Positions 21,571-33,600 of a stretch of DNA of 64,000 nt are shown here, piece by piece (the stretch's first letter is position 1; each line of letters opens with the position of its first letter). Source of the stretch: Arcuatula senhousia (taxonomy: Eukaryota; Mollusca; Bivalvia; Mytilida; Mytilidae); assembly GCA_963971305.1 (NCBI GenBank), contig OZ020309.1, forward strand, positions 11,029,001-11,093,000, read 5' to 3'. The translations under genes and the position numbers were made by a program. Under the pieces are notes generated by a model. It worked only from the letters and a program-made list of their open reading frames with translations. It was not told the origin of the DNA and did no database searches.

Positions 21571-24086
21571 TTACACATTTTTTGGACATGCCATCCATTT
21601 GATAGCTACACCATACAATTTGGTGTTTAATGTGGTGAATATTTCCAACTTGAAACCTGAGCGGTTAATGTTAGACACTTTAATATAGAGACGGTCATTG
21701 TATCTATAATCGTTTTTGTAATATATTATCCCTGTCAAAACTGAGGGGGGACTCTGAAAAGATGGCCGAAAATTGATCTTTGTCGATATCGGAAAAGGGC
21801 TTTTAGGGTATCCGTATTTCCAATAACTGCCATCTTGGCCTGAAAAATGTTAAACAATTGTAGATAAAAGCAAAATCATTTAATTATTTATCACTTGCAA
21901 TTTCTTTAGGATAACATTTAATTTTGGATAAACAACCCTCTTTTAATTCTTCTGGTTTTGTGTTTCTCTCAAATAAAAATTACAACAAAGTTTCAGACAA
22001 AAGCTTCTGTATTTTGTTCATGATAATTTTCATATCCTACTTGTTCTTTAATGTTCGACTTATGAAATCTAATTCCAAGAAAATTTAACAGTGTCACACA
22101 ATTTTACGCAACTTTATATTATGGGTTAAGAAAATTTTACAGTGTCACACTATTCTATGTAACTATATATATTATGGACTTAATATCGCATTGGAAGAGG
22201 GAGGTTTGGCGCCATAAAACCTGGTTGAACCCACCATTTCGTTTGAAATGCCTGTACCAAGTCAGGACCATTGCGATCCACCAATTCTCCAATATGACTG
22301 ATTCGTTTTTGTCATTTTCTCTGGACTATGAGATTGATCATTCAAGTTCGGTAGTTTTGTTATTACCTTTATTTTATAACAATATGAGCTGGCATTTCAA
22401 TTGAAATAGTGGATTAAATCAGGTTGTATAGAACTATATAATGTCCTCTTAAAAGAGATAAATAACTATTTGTAATTTTTATTATGAAAGTTAACAAAAC
22501 AATTAAAACCAAAAGTTCAAATGACTTATTCAAATGATTGAAATTATAATAGTTATAATTATTCTGATTATATAAACTTTCTCTATGGTTATATTTTGAT
22601 AGCTGAGAATGAAAAGTATTATGATTAAGTAGTAACAAAAAATAAGCAGTAATTGTAGTTTCGAATACGATATGTCGAAAGATTGTCAAAAAATCGCAGT
22701 CTTGAAATATATTTTCGGAAGGATCTGTAGCTGAAATGGGTTAAATATTTTAGAAAATAAAGATTTTTTGGGGGTAAAATTGCCCCCAGGTATGACTGGA
22801 TTTTACTTACGTTAACATTCAATTTTATAACTGCACTATGGTTGTTTTTTTTTTTTCGATTTTTTATTTATGTAATATATATATGTTACATAATATTGTA
22901 AGTTGTGCGATTCCATTCACAATCCCCTTGTGTTTTTGTATTGTCAGAAGCAGAGGTACCATTGAGGTATCCGAATGTCAAAAGTCCGAAAGGGCAGAGA
23001 CAAAACCAGTAAACACCAACACAAACGGGACAAAAGCAGACAACATGTAAAACATGGAAACACAAAATAACTGAATGTCAATCAACAACAAGCAGTTCCT
23101 CCTTGCTATAGCACACCCGTCGCGTTGCCAAAGTATATTCAGCGTGTCAAACCCGGTAAATGAAGACAAAACAATATCCTATGACAAACCAACATCTGCA
23201 CTCATCTGAGAGATCGAAATCCCATATTTGTCTATATGTGAATGATGTCTTCCGTAAAATTTCTTAAGTGAAGACAGCAACCGAGGAGCAACATAACCCT
23301 GTGTGAGCAATTTCTGTGCCAGACGTGTCGCTTTGCTAAGTCCCACCTGCTCTGGAGTAACAAATCAATTGAGATAAGAATTTTTCATTAGATCTTGAGA
23401 CTTACAATATTTGAATGCTGCATTGTTTAGCCTATGCTTTTAATAAATTAACTTACATCCTTGTCTCTTTTTCGATGCTACAATAAGTCAAATAATACAG
23501 TTTTAATACAAACCACAATAGAAATGAAACAGCAGTTTAAAACTTTACTATTTAGCAAATTGTCAAACCAATATGTGAATATAAATGACAACAAAGTTCC
23601 AGACAATAAATTTTGCTACGCCTGACGCGCAAAGTGTGATGTGTGATGAGTGATGACGCCTGAGTGGTGCCATGTTGCACTGTTGAATAATAGTGTATTA
23701 GTGTATTTTAGATAAAATATTGCAACTGTACTATTTTTTGCGAAATAAAATTTTATTTGCAGGAATAAAGACGAATGCATGTATCTTTTAATCCTATGCT
23801 GTACCGATTTGTAATCGTTCCTTAGAAAGAAAATTATAACATAAACCTAAAAAAAAATAGCGCATTAGTAATATGTTAATATAAAGAAAATCGTAAAAGT
23901 AAGATAACCGTTTGTTTTCAGATCTTCCACTTCCTGCTTTAATGCATTGACTTCAGATTTTATTGCTGTCATTTGTTTCTCATACTCAGGAAACAGGGTT
24001 AGTACCGATTCATCCGCCCGACAGACACTCTGAGTAAAAAACAACGCTGCAAATATTGTTTGCAACACGAGTAAAATGGGATTCAT
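21571..24086 (-). CDS. Secreted H-type lectin, two coding exons
   Basis: Exon 1 (23909-24086) encodes a signal peptide (MNPILLVLQTIFAALFF to about SVCRA) and a short heptad-like segment (SEVNALKQEVEDLK). It ends at a phase-1 GT donor (23908-23907). Exon 2 (21571-21839) follows a CATTTTTCAG acceptor and reads QDGSYWKYG, then INF.PSF.SPPSVLTGI, NDRLYIKVSNIN, GFKLEIFTTL and KLYGVAIKWMACP. The PP.V..GI strand, the V.N...GF core and the closing V.W.A fit the H-type lectin domain of discoidin I and snail agglutinins, which binds GalNAc-type sugars. The exons add to 447 nt, exactly 148 codons plus stop. A non-coding first exon probably ends at 24207 (TAAG/GTAAAA). The 2.1-kb intron holds a PLE tail and repeat B. 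The 5' exons match those of the C1q gene at 8594. Confidence 0.8.
22174..22377 (+). mobile_element. Penelope-like element tail in the H-type lectin intron
   Basis: Carries GAAGAGGGAGGTTTGGCGCC, CCTGTACCAAGTCAGGACC and the GTTTTGTTATTACCTTTATT end of the tail at 14.1-14.28 kb. 5'-truncated. Confidence 0.8.
22948..23350 (+). repeat. Interspersed repeat B, long copy, in the H-type lectin intron
   Basis: Begins GAAGCAGAGGTACCATTGAG and runs through ACATGTAAAACATGG to a second half (GCACACCCGTCGCGTTGCC, GTGAAGACAGCAACCGAGG, GTGTGAGCAATTTCTG) that is also seen at 36230-36450. Confidence 0.75.
23590..23640 (-). repeat. Short dispersed element G, copy 2
   Basis: Reverse of 3731-3778: AGACAATAAATTTTGCTACG then CCTGACGCGCAAAGTG. 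Confidence 0.6.
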
Positions 24087-24619
24087 GGCGTCAAAAGTCC
24101 AAAATCTATAAAAAAAATAATATTTAATGAAAAGAAAGAACATAAGAAAACATATATTTCCGTGTAAAACTTATCATATCATATTTACTACAAAAGACTA
24201 TTTTACCTTACTGAAGTCCAACTTCTTATGAGAAAACACATACATGTAATAGATCTTTAAGTAGGACAACAAACCAAAACACTTATGAATTCCTTGATGT
24301 TTGTCCTGTTAATTTCCCGTGATATACTCATATTTGATGACTGATCAAACATAAATTTGAGAGTTCACATCTGTATTTGGGACCGTTTATTTTTTATCCG
24401 GTGGGGATAGCTGCTCAAAGTGTAGGCGTATTTTTGTTTGTTTGAAAGGGGGGGTCAAATTCTGTTGTTGAATTAAATAGGAGTAGGGGGTTAGATTTTT
24501 GTTATGTATATTTTGTTATTTTGAAATTAAAAATCCTTAAACATACAAATTTTGTTAATGGTTGATACCTACAGTCCTGGATTTTGGCTACCCTTCTTTT
24601 AACTCTTAATTTACGTATG

Positions 24620-24771
24620 CAGGCGCGGATTCAGGCGGGGGCGCCGGGTGCGCCCCCTTCCTTATATGTGATAAAAAAGATTTTTTACTATGAAATCAAT
24701 CAAAAATGGCCAAAAATGCCCTTTTTTACTACCCGCTCCCTCTCTAACAAAAAATTCTTGATCGGCGCCTG
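24620..24771. mobile_element. Small MITE with CAGGCGC ends
   Basis: The left end CAGGCGCGGAT is mirrored by ATCGGCGCCTG, ten of eleven matched. The CAG start and the inner GGCGGGGGCGCC block recall hAT-type MITEs. No clear 8-bp target duplication was seen. Confidence 0.5.
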
Positions 24772-25009
24772 GTAAGTGTACTTCTCTTTTGATACCTTTT
24801 TGGTGTTTATTAGGCGATCCATTCAATTACTTTGATTCAAATACTGCTGATGAGACCTAAAATATCATACAATTATAACCATTTGATGAGGTCGATATAT
24901 CTTTAACTGACTCAAGAAAATTATATTCTTCCTCAGTCAATGAAATGTTTATTTTTTTCTTAGTAGATAAAAACATGTATTGACTGAAATGTTTAAGGCT
25001 ATAATTATT

Positions 25010-25061
25010 AAGGTCTTTCCCTTCCACAGAAGGAAAGACCTTATTGTATTTCTTATGATAA
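25010..25061 (+). repeat. Stub of repeat D (duplicated 5' end)
   Basis: The palindromic start of repeat D (AAGGTCTTTCCCTTCC, then GAAGGAAAGACCTT) stands alone for about 50 bp before the full copy begins with the same block. Confidence 0.7.
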
Positions 25062-26580
25062 TTAAGGTATTTTCCTTCCACAGAAGGAAAGACCTTACTG
25101 TACTTCTTATGATTATTTTTTTTTCTGCCGCAGATGTAAAAAAAGTGTCGCAACCTATCATTACGAAACTTAGTACTATTAATCGACACTACCAGGGCTC
25201 GACTTGAGTCGGCCTGCGAAACCGATCTATTTTTAGTAACGGAGTTATCTGCCCGGAACCCAAAAACCTTGTCTGCAGATAAACTCAGACACCATTACCG
25301 TTATCAAAAATCTGAAGCAGGGAAAATGTTGCTAGAATCCTTGTAATGATTCGTCACGCAAAAAATTGTTTTTCGATCAACTTCCTGGTTACGCGTTTTT
25401 GACCCGAAAAGTGTCACAACTCGTCATTTTTTTTTCTTCAAAACGGTTTGTCCTAGAGACTTGGGACCTTCACCAATCATCCTTGGTGACATATGTTACA
25501 TCTAAAAATGTCAAGGTCGAAATCAAATCTCAAGGTCAGAGGTCATGGTACACCTTGTCTGCAGTATAGTTCAAAAACAATACAAAATTGAAGCAGACAT
25601 GTAATGAGGAAAATACTCCTCTCATTTAGACCTTTATTTGATATAAAGGGTAGAACACTGTACGACAAACCGTTTTCGAGTTATGGCCCTTGACGCATTT
25701 CGGCTTATTTGTTTTTGGCTTATAACTTTTAGACCATCAAAGATAATATAGTAAACATATGGGTTTTTTGTGACCGTCATTTTGAGTCCTTCAATTTGAG
25801 ACCAAAGTACAATGGTTACGGGCAGCAATTCTCAAAATGGCCGACACTCTTAACAGTTTTTTATGAAATAACACTTAAACCTTACAAAATTGAAGCAGAC
25901 AATACATGGGGAAAAAATTCGCCATGTCTACAAAAAATGTTTCAGGTGCGAAAGCGTAAAACTTGTCGTTTTTGAGTCATCGCATTTGATTCGTATTTTT
26001 TAAAATGATTTTTTGTTTATTACTTTTTTACTATAAAAAATGGTCAATGAAACATGGGTTCATTTGAAAGAGAATTAAAATACCTACAATTTTAACACAA
26101 ACAGTACATGATTCAGTTGAACGGTTTCAAAATGGGGCCAAAACAAGTTTCGCGAAACATGTTTTTTGCCAATAACTTGTTAACCGTATTAGATAGTATA
26201 GTAAATATGTATACTTAAATGAGTCCAAGGTCAAAGGTCATGGGTCAAGGTCATTCCCTAGCAACAAGGTTACATTAATGAAAAGTCCGTAGCAACCATA
26301 TATATTCTAAACCAAGACTACTTTCTGAGTTTAGGGTAAAGTTTTTTCAACAGGAAGTAACCCTTTGTCCATAGCGACCGTCAAAAAGGTCCTTAGCAAC
26401 CATACTTTTTTCTGACTTCAGACTCACTGCTCTTTACTCTAGAACATTTTTCGCACCTAACAGTTAAATATTATTGTCATAAACAGACTCAAATAGCCCA
26501 ACCGAACATAACGGTATCATAAAACTAACAAGAACATGGGAAAGACCTCACATTTGTTCTCTGAACAAATGACATTTTAA
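25062..26580 (+). mobile_element. Repeat D, full copy 1
   Basis: Starts TTAAGGTATTTTCCTTCC with the palindromic partner GAAGGAAAGACCTT. It ends GGGAAAGACCTCACATTTG, then TCTGAACAAATGACATTTTAA. GGTCTTTCC at the start and GGAAAGACC at the end form a short terminal inverted repeat. There is no coding frame of note. The second copy follows directly at a TTAA. Confidence 0.7.
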
Positions 26581-27099
26581 TTAAGGTCTTTCCCTTCCAC
26601 AGAAGGAAAGACCTTACTGTATTTCTTATGATTATTATTTTTTTTCTGCCGCAGATGTAAAAAAGTGTCGCGACCTATCATTACGAAACTATGAATTGAC
26701 ACTACCAGGGCTCGACTTGAGTCGGCCTGCGAAACCGATCTATTTTTAGTAACTGAGTTATATGCCCAGAACCCAAAAACCTTATCTGCAGATAACCGTA
26801 ACCGTTATCAAAAATCGGAAGCAGAGAAAATGTTGCTAGACTCCTGATCATGATTCGTTACGCAAAAAAAAATGTTTTTCGAAAAGTGTCACGACTCCTC
26901 AAATTTTTATCTTCAAAACGGTTTGTCCTAGAGACTTGGGGCAATATCCTCATTCTTCCCCGTATTCTTTAAAAAAGGGGAAGCATATTTTTACCCTTGA
27001 TTTCTTCGCAATTGCTTTATTCATTTAAAGGAAAAACGTAAACAAATTATTACCATTGAATTTAAACAAAGAAAGAATGAAAACCTAACATTTATGAGT

Positions 27100-28750
27100 G
27101 ACAAACTTCCCCGTATTCAGGAGTTACGGGACCAAAGATATAATTGACATTCTTCCCCGTATATAATAAAGACTGTTGACAAACATCCCGGTATGGGGAA
27201 AAATCAGGACATTATATAAGAGCGTTTTCTATAGGAATACAACAGTATAATTCAACATTTAGAAGCTTATCCTGGCGTCTGAAAGGGTTTTCTTTGGGGA
27301 TGACATATGAAAAAAGGGGCATTGAATGTTCTTTTGGGGGGGAAGAAAGATTTATAATGAGTGACAAACTTCCCCGTATTCATGAGTTACGAGACCAAGA
27401 TATAATTGACATTCCTCCCCGTATATTATAAATAGTGTTGACAAACTTACCCGTACGGGGAAAATCAGGACATTATATAAGAGCATTTTCTATAGAAATG
27501 CGACATTATATAAGAGCGGTTCCTATAGGAATACAACAGTATAATTCAACATTTAGAAGCTTATCCTAGCGTCTGAAAGGGTCTTCTTTTGGGAGGATAT
27601 ATTAAAAAAGGGGCATGGCATTTTATTTTGCGGGGAAGAAAGATTTATAATGAGTGACAAACTTCTCACGTATTCATGAGTTACGGGACCAAAGATATAA
27701 ATGACATTCTTCCCCGTATATTATAAATAGTGTTGACAAACTTCCCTGTACTGGGGAAAATCAGGACATTATATAAGAGCGTTTTCTATAGAAATGCGGC
27801 ATTATATAAGAGCGTTTCCTATAGGAATACAACAGTATAATTCAACATTTAGAAGCTTATCCTAGCGTCTGAAAGGGTTTTCTTTGGGGAGGATATATTA
27901 AAAAAAGGGGCATGAATTTTTTTGGTGGGAAAGGGGAAATAAGAATGAAAACATTACATTTATAATGAGTGACAAACTTCCCCGTATTCTTGAGTTACGG
28001 GACCAAAGATATAATTGACATTCTTCCCCGTTTATTATAATTGGTGTTGACAAACTTCCCCGTACGGAGAAAATCAGGACATTATAAAAGAGCGTCTCCT
28101 ATAGGAATGCAACAGTATAATTAAACATTTAAAAGCTTAGCCTAGCGTCTGAAAGGGTTTTCTTTGGGGAGGATATATAAAAAAAGGGGCATGGAATTTT
28201 ATTTTGGGGGAAGAAAGATTTATAATGAGTGACAAACTTCCCCGTTTTCATGAGTAAGGGGACCAAAGATATAATTGACATTCTTCCCCGTATATTAAAA
28301 ATAGTGTACGGGGAAAAATCAGGATAGTATATAAGAGCGTTTTCTATAGTAACATTTTAATTCAGCATTAATAAGCTTATCCTAGAGTCTTAAAGGGTTT
28401 TCTTTGGAGAGGACATATAAAAAAGGGGCAATGATTTTTTTTTTTGGGGGGGAAAGAAAAGAATGAAAACATTACATTTATAATGAGTGACAAACTTCCC
28501 TGTATTTATGAGTTAAGGCACAAAAGGTATAATTGACATTCTTCCTCGTATATACTTAATATTGTTGACAAATTTCCCCGGACGGGGAAAAATTAGGACA
28601 ATATATAAGAGCGTTTTCTATAGTAGTACAACAGTGTAATTCAGCATTAACAAGCTTATCCTCAATTCAATTAGCTGACATATACCTACAACAGTAGACC
28701 TTTCAGTTTATTGATATGTTGTCTTCCGTTAACATTTGTTTGTACATAGA
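27100..28750 (+). repeat. Tandem array of about 260-315-bp units inside element E
   Basis: Units start at GACAAACTTCCCCG or variants at 27100, 27363, 27656, 27971, 28231 and 28489. Each contains GAGTTACGGGACCAAAGATA, AGAGCGTTTTCTATAG and GTCTGAAAGGGTTTTCTTTG. Another unit, reduced, lies at 30297-30540. Confidence 0.85.
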
Positions 28751-28839
28751 CATTATGACATTAATGATAAAGCAACCACTAGTACTGTAATTACATAATT
28801 TTAATCACTTACGCATTGTTTTTCATTGTTTTCCATTCA

Positions 28840-30240
28840 TATTCTATATCTACCCGAACATTTTTCGTAAATACCTTTTATTCCGTGTATGGTGTTTGCT
28901 GCTTGTGCAAGGACGGAATAAACCTCATTAAATAAATTGATATGGTCATTATATTCGGAAAGATATAGCTTAAATATTATTAAAATTGTTAATATATAAA
29001 GAGAGAAAGAGAGGGTGGGAGAGAGAGAGAGAGATAAAGAGTTTTCTTACTTATAGTAATGATTTTAATAGTAAACATACGTTTTATTCCGTTAATATTA
29101 CTTTGTACATCATTGACTAAACAAAATGTATAAAACTAGTAGACCTTTTTCCCTATATATAATAAATATAAGTTACATTCTTCCTCGCATTGGGTACATT
29201 CAGGACATAATACAAGTTATAAAAAGAACTTTATCAAAGTCTGCGGGTATTCCGTTGATGGTGTTTGTTGCTTGTGTAAGGACGGAATAAACCTCATTAA
29301 ATAAATTGAAATTGATACAACCTTTTCAGTTTATTCATGCATTTGTTTGTACATAGACATAATAAAATAAATGATAAAGCAACCACTAGTACTGTAATAA
29401 CATAATTTCATTCACTTACGCATTGTTTTTCATTCATAGGTTCCATCTACCCAAATATTTTTCACAAATACGTTTTATTCCGTATTTATGTTTGTTACAA
29501 TTACTTATACATGCTTTTCATTCCGTTAATAACCCTCCGTACAGGGACGGATTAAACCTCATCATAAAATAGTATACTGATTGAATTTATAACTTAAAAC
29601 TACCATAAAGATACAGAAAATACAGTTTAGTTTAAATTGGGACAAATTTCCCCGTACGGGAAAGAATCAGGATACAGGATACCGTTGATAGTGCTTGCTG
29701 CTTGTGCAAGGACGGAATAAACCTCATTAAATAAAATGAAATTGATACAGCAACCTTTTTATTTTATTTATACCTTTTATTCTGTTAATATTTGTTTGTG
29801 CATAGACATAATAAAATAAATGATAAAGCAACCTTTAGTACTGTTATTACCTAATTTCGATCATGTACGCATTGTTTTCAATTCATAATTTCTATCTACC
29901 CAAACATTTTTTTATAAATACGTTTTATTCCGTGTATGGTATTTGCTGCCTGTATAAGGACGGAATAAACCTCATTAAATAAATTGAAATTAATACAACA
30001 ACCTTTTCAGTTTATAAATACGTTTTATTCCATCTATGGTTTTTGCTGCTAATATAAGGACGGAATAAACCTCATTAAATAAATTGAAATTAATACAACA
30101 GCCTTTTCAGTTTATAAATACGTTTTATTCCATCTATGGTTTTTGCTGCTTGTATAAGGACGGAATAAACCGCATTAAATAAATTGCAATTAATACAACA
30201 ACCTTTTCAGTTTATTCATACGTTTTATTCCATTAATAAA
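28840..30240 (+). repeat. ACGGAATAAACC repeat array inside element E
   Basis: GTTTTATTCC then about 25-30 bp then GGACGGAATAAACCTCATTA recurs at least seven times. The last units (29.99-30.22 kb) are exact 100-bp tandem copies. Each pair GTTTTATTCCGT and ACGGAATAAACC can form a hairpin. Confidence 0.8.
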
Positions 30241-30868
30241 ACAAATTGTTTATAGTAATTGTAATTATAATTGTAATGTGTTGTATTCCGTTTATTATGA
30301 GTGAAAAACTCCCCCCTATTCATGAGTTACGGGACCTAAGATATAATTGACATTCTTCCCCGTATATTATAATCTTCCCCATACGGGGAAAAATCAGGAC
30401 ATTATAAAAGAGCGTTTTCTATAGAAATACAATAGTTTAACTCGGCATAAAGAAGCTTATCCTAGCGTCTGAAAGGGTTTTCTTTGGGGAGGACATAAAA
30501 AAAGGGGCATGGATTTTTTTTTGGGGAGAATAAATGTTTAAATTAATAATGTTTGTTGCAATTTTAATTATAAATGCGTTTCATTTCGTTAATAACCCTG
30601 TGTAAAAGGACGGAATAAACCTCATCATAAACTAGTATACTGATTGAATCAAACATATTCCAAACATGTTTCGAACAGTTATAAATCATAAATATCATAA
30701 AAGATACAGAAAATACAGTTTAATTTTAATTGTGACAAATTTCCCCGAACAGGGAAGAATCAGGATATAGCCGGTCGCCATTTTGGCTATATCCTGATTC
30801 ACCAATCATCCTAGGTGACATATGTTACATCTAAAAATGTCAGGGTCAAAGGTCAAATCTCAAGGTGG

Positions 30869-30957
30869 CTATATCCTCATTCTTCCCCGTATTTTTTAAA
30901 AAGGGGGAAGCATTTTTTACCCTTGATTTCTTCGCAATTGCCTTATTCTTTTAAAGG
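30869..30957 (+). mobile_element. Solo left end of element E
   Basis: GGCTATATCCTCATTCTTCC through TTCTTCGCAATTGCC and CTTTTAAAGGC repeats 26941-27032. In copy 1 of repeat D the flanks (CAAATCTCAAGGT and CAGAGGTCATGG) are joined, so this 90-bp piece is an insertion. Confidence 0.7.
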
Positions 30958-32028
30958 CCAGAGGTCATGGTACACCTTGTCTGCAGTATAGCTAAAAAAC
31001 CATACAAAATTGAAGCAGACATGTAATGAGGAAAATACTCGTCTCATTTAAACCTTTACTTGATATAAAGGGTCGAACACTGTACGAAAAACCGTTTTCG
31101 AGTTATGGCCCTTGACGCGTTTCGGCTTATTCGTTTTTGGCTTAAAACTTTTAAACCATCGAAGATAATATAGTAAACATATGGGTTTTTTGTGACCGTC
31201 ATTATGAGTCCTTCAATTTAAGACCAAAGTCGAACGGTTAAAGGCAGCCATTTTCAAAATGGCAGACACCGTAAACAGTTTTTAAAAAATAACACCTAAA
31301 CCGTACAAAATTGAAGTGGACAATACATGGGAAAACTTTTCGCCCTGTCGAGATCTACTAAAAGGTGCAAAAGCGTAAAACGTGTCGTGTTTGAGTTATC
31401 GCCCTTGATTCGTATTTTTTAAAAAAAAATGTTTATAACTTTTTAACCATAAAAGATGGTGAATGAAACATATGGTTTATTTGAAAGAGAATTGAATTTT
31501 CTACAATTTGAACCCAAACAGTACATGATTCGGTTGAACGGTTTCAAAATGGCGGCCAAATCAAGTTTCGCGAAACTCGTTTTTTGCCCATAACTGAATA
31601 CCATAACAGATAGTATAGTAAACATGTATACTTAAATGAACCAGAATGCAAAGAGCTACAATTAGAGTCAGAGGTCAAAGGTCATGGTTCAAGGTCATTC
31701 CCTAGCAACAAGTTAAACTTAAAGAAAAGTCAATAGCAACCATACATATTCTTAAACAAGACTACTTTCTGAGTTTAGATGTAAATTTTTGCAACCGGAA
31801 GTGACATTAAGTCCATAGCAACCGACATAAAAGTCCTTAGCAACCATACTTTTTCTGACTCTAGGTACCCTGATCTTCATTCTGGAGCCTATATCACAAC
31901 AATTGGCAACATATTGTCATAAACAAAGTGACTCAAATGTCTTTAGTACTTGTTTAAAATACCATTACAAAAACATAGGACAGGGAAAGACCTCACATTT
32001 GTTCTCTGAACAAATGACTTTTTAATTG

Positions 32029-32595
32029 TATTATTTTTTTTTCATTTCGAAATAATGCCTCGGATATTGAAAACACTGTACAAATCAATACTTTGCCTCT
32101 ATTAATTTATCAATGTGAACTTTAATAAATGACATTAGGTAATTAATGTTGTTAGTACCAATTTGTGCATAAGCAAACAAGTTTTCAAGACTTAATTTAG
32201 TTAAATATAGTTTTGTTTCATTTGATAATAACTATCTATTTTTAGAAATTCCTAGTCTGCCAACATTCTATTTTTTTCTATTAGCAAGTAACAGCATTTC
32301 TGCAATTAAATAGTCGATATTCTCCGTGCTGGATTTGGCTTTTCTGTCCAAACGTGTTTGGTCTTGAGAACTTTTCTTTCAATACCTTTGGCCTTCCAAT
32401 CTTTATATTTTAAAATTTCCATGAATTACCTATGTAACAGTTTAATTTGATGCCTGTTTTCGTACTTGTATTTCTTATCATGCTAATGTCAAATTAACAC
32501 TCTCCTTAAATTTACATATTAAAATGGGTTTTATCGTTTTGCCTAGTAATGGGCATATTTAAAGAAATTGTTGGTTTAACCATGCTTTATGGCAT
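32029..32595. other. Spacer between repeat D and the esterase relic, nothing recognised
   Basis: A+T-rich, no open frame of note. Confidence 0.35.
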
Positions 32596-32599
32596 GCCC

Positions 32600-32785
32600 A
32601 ACCTCCATCTTCCATTAAATCCGCCCGGACGTTTTTGGCATTAACTAGAAGACCTGTATCATTCAAATGAATCTTATCCTGTCTACATATATCTTTTCAA
32701 AGACCACGATGGGTCCAAAATGCTATTGTATCTTGTTCTTTCAGTAAATTATTCAACTTCCGATTTTCTTGATGTTCTTTTAGCT
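32600..32785 (-). pseudogene. Relic of an SGNH-type esterase-like domain
   Basis: The minus strand reads DTIAFWTHRGL, a stop, then in another frame DKIHLNDTGL. A (F)WTHRGLW segment followed by D.IHLN..G is the C-terminal DxxH block of SGNH-fold hydrolase-like proteins, a fold also carried by the first frame of some LINEs. The Ser-bearing N-terminal block was not found. Frames are broken, so it is a relic, probably of a mobile element. Confidence 0.4.
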
Positions 32786-32883
32786 CACCTGAACGGCCCA
32801 TGTAGGCCAGACTACTGTTTTGACTTGTAAATAAAAAAAAAACGTATGAGAGAAAGAGAAAACTGATGTTTTTACAGCATTAT

Positions 32884-33022
32884 CAGACCTTCGCGTTGTT
32901 GATTTCCGTTCGGTTGATTTTGTGTTTTTTTATTTCTTCGTGCTGTTCTTGTTTTTGTTCACCAGTTTCGTCATTCCCATTCATACTAGTGACACTCAAA
33001 GGTCCCATTGGTGCCTCTATGC
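32884..33022 (-). repeat. Interspersed repeat B, copy 5
   Basis: Reverse of the B pattern: CGCGTTGTTGATTTCCGTTC, TTCTTCGTGCTGTTC, CCCATTGGTGCCTCT. Confidence 0.65.
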
Positions 33023-33117
33023 TTCCTATAAAAAGTGTGCTTTGGGCCGAAGTTGTCTGATGACTCTTTATATAGATGATGGCCATTTAAAAGTCAAACA
33101 TACCATTTTTTCATGTT

Positions 33118-33600
33118 TTTGAGTGAGTGAGTGAGTTGGTGATTTACGCCCGTGCAACGGTATGTAGGTTATTTACAGGCGATGAACATGAAAAGGATCA
33201 TAAAATGAACATGAAGTGATGGTGATAAATGAAAAATGAGGATGGGGTGAGAAACAAAGAAACGGTTTTGAAGAACCACAGAAAAAGGGGAGAGGGGCAG
33301 ACAATTTAGCCTATGTGGTGCACTACTTGGCGGTCCACAAATTGGTCTTTTACGTGCTAAAGCGTCGCACTCTCCACACACGTTGGCCCACTATGGTCCG
33401 CGGTCAGGGTACCGTATTATAGATCTGATAAACCCTGTGGACGAGGGCTACCCTATTCAGTCACCAAGTGTACACACTTGGTCGCTCTGTGGGCTGAGTA
33501 CTGACCCGACGTCAGAATCCCAAGACCTTTAGTCGCCTCTTACGACAAGCTTGGCTCTGCTGCGGGCCTATTCGCCACCCGGGCCCCGCACGAGACTTCA
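33118..33600 (-). repeat. Interspersed repeat C, copy 2
   Basis: Reverse of 1978-2518. It begins with the (GAGT)n run at 33118-33136 and ends at GGGCCCCGCACGAG. Landmarks are CACTATGGTCCGCGGTCAGG and TACTGACCCGACGTCAGAAT. Confidence 0.75.

Larger units (their letters stand above)
26941..30772. mobile_element. Element E: non-autonomous element with internal tandem arrays
   Basis: The left end GCAATATCCTCATTCTTCCC is mirrored by the right end GGGAAGAATCAGGATATAGCC (one extra end fragment GGCTATATCCTGATTC at 30785-30800). The interior has no open frame worth naming; it is almost entirely repeats built around CTTCCCCGTA and ACGGAATAAACC. It sits inside repeat D copy 2. Confidence 0.65.
26581..32028 (+). 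mobile_element. Repeat D, copy 2, split by insertions
   Basis: The same start, middle and end as copy 1 are found at 26581-26940, 30801-30868 and 30958-32028. For example GAGACTTGGG at 26931 continues as ACCAATCATCCTAGGTGACA at 30801. The gaps are filled by the element at 26941-30772 with its extra end, and by a 90-bp remnant at 30869-30957. Confidence 0.75.

Noticed and set aside
24857..25207. Overlapping open frames around KVFPSVEGK repeats
   Set aside because: They are translations of the palindromic start of repeat D (GAAGGAAAGACC) in both strands.
27100..30540. Regular repeats that might suggest a CRISPR array
   Set aside because: Units are 100-315 bp, vary along their whole length, and lie inside a eukaryotic mobile element; there are no short repeats with unique spacers and no cas genes.
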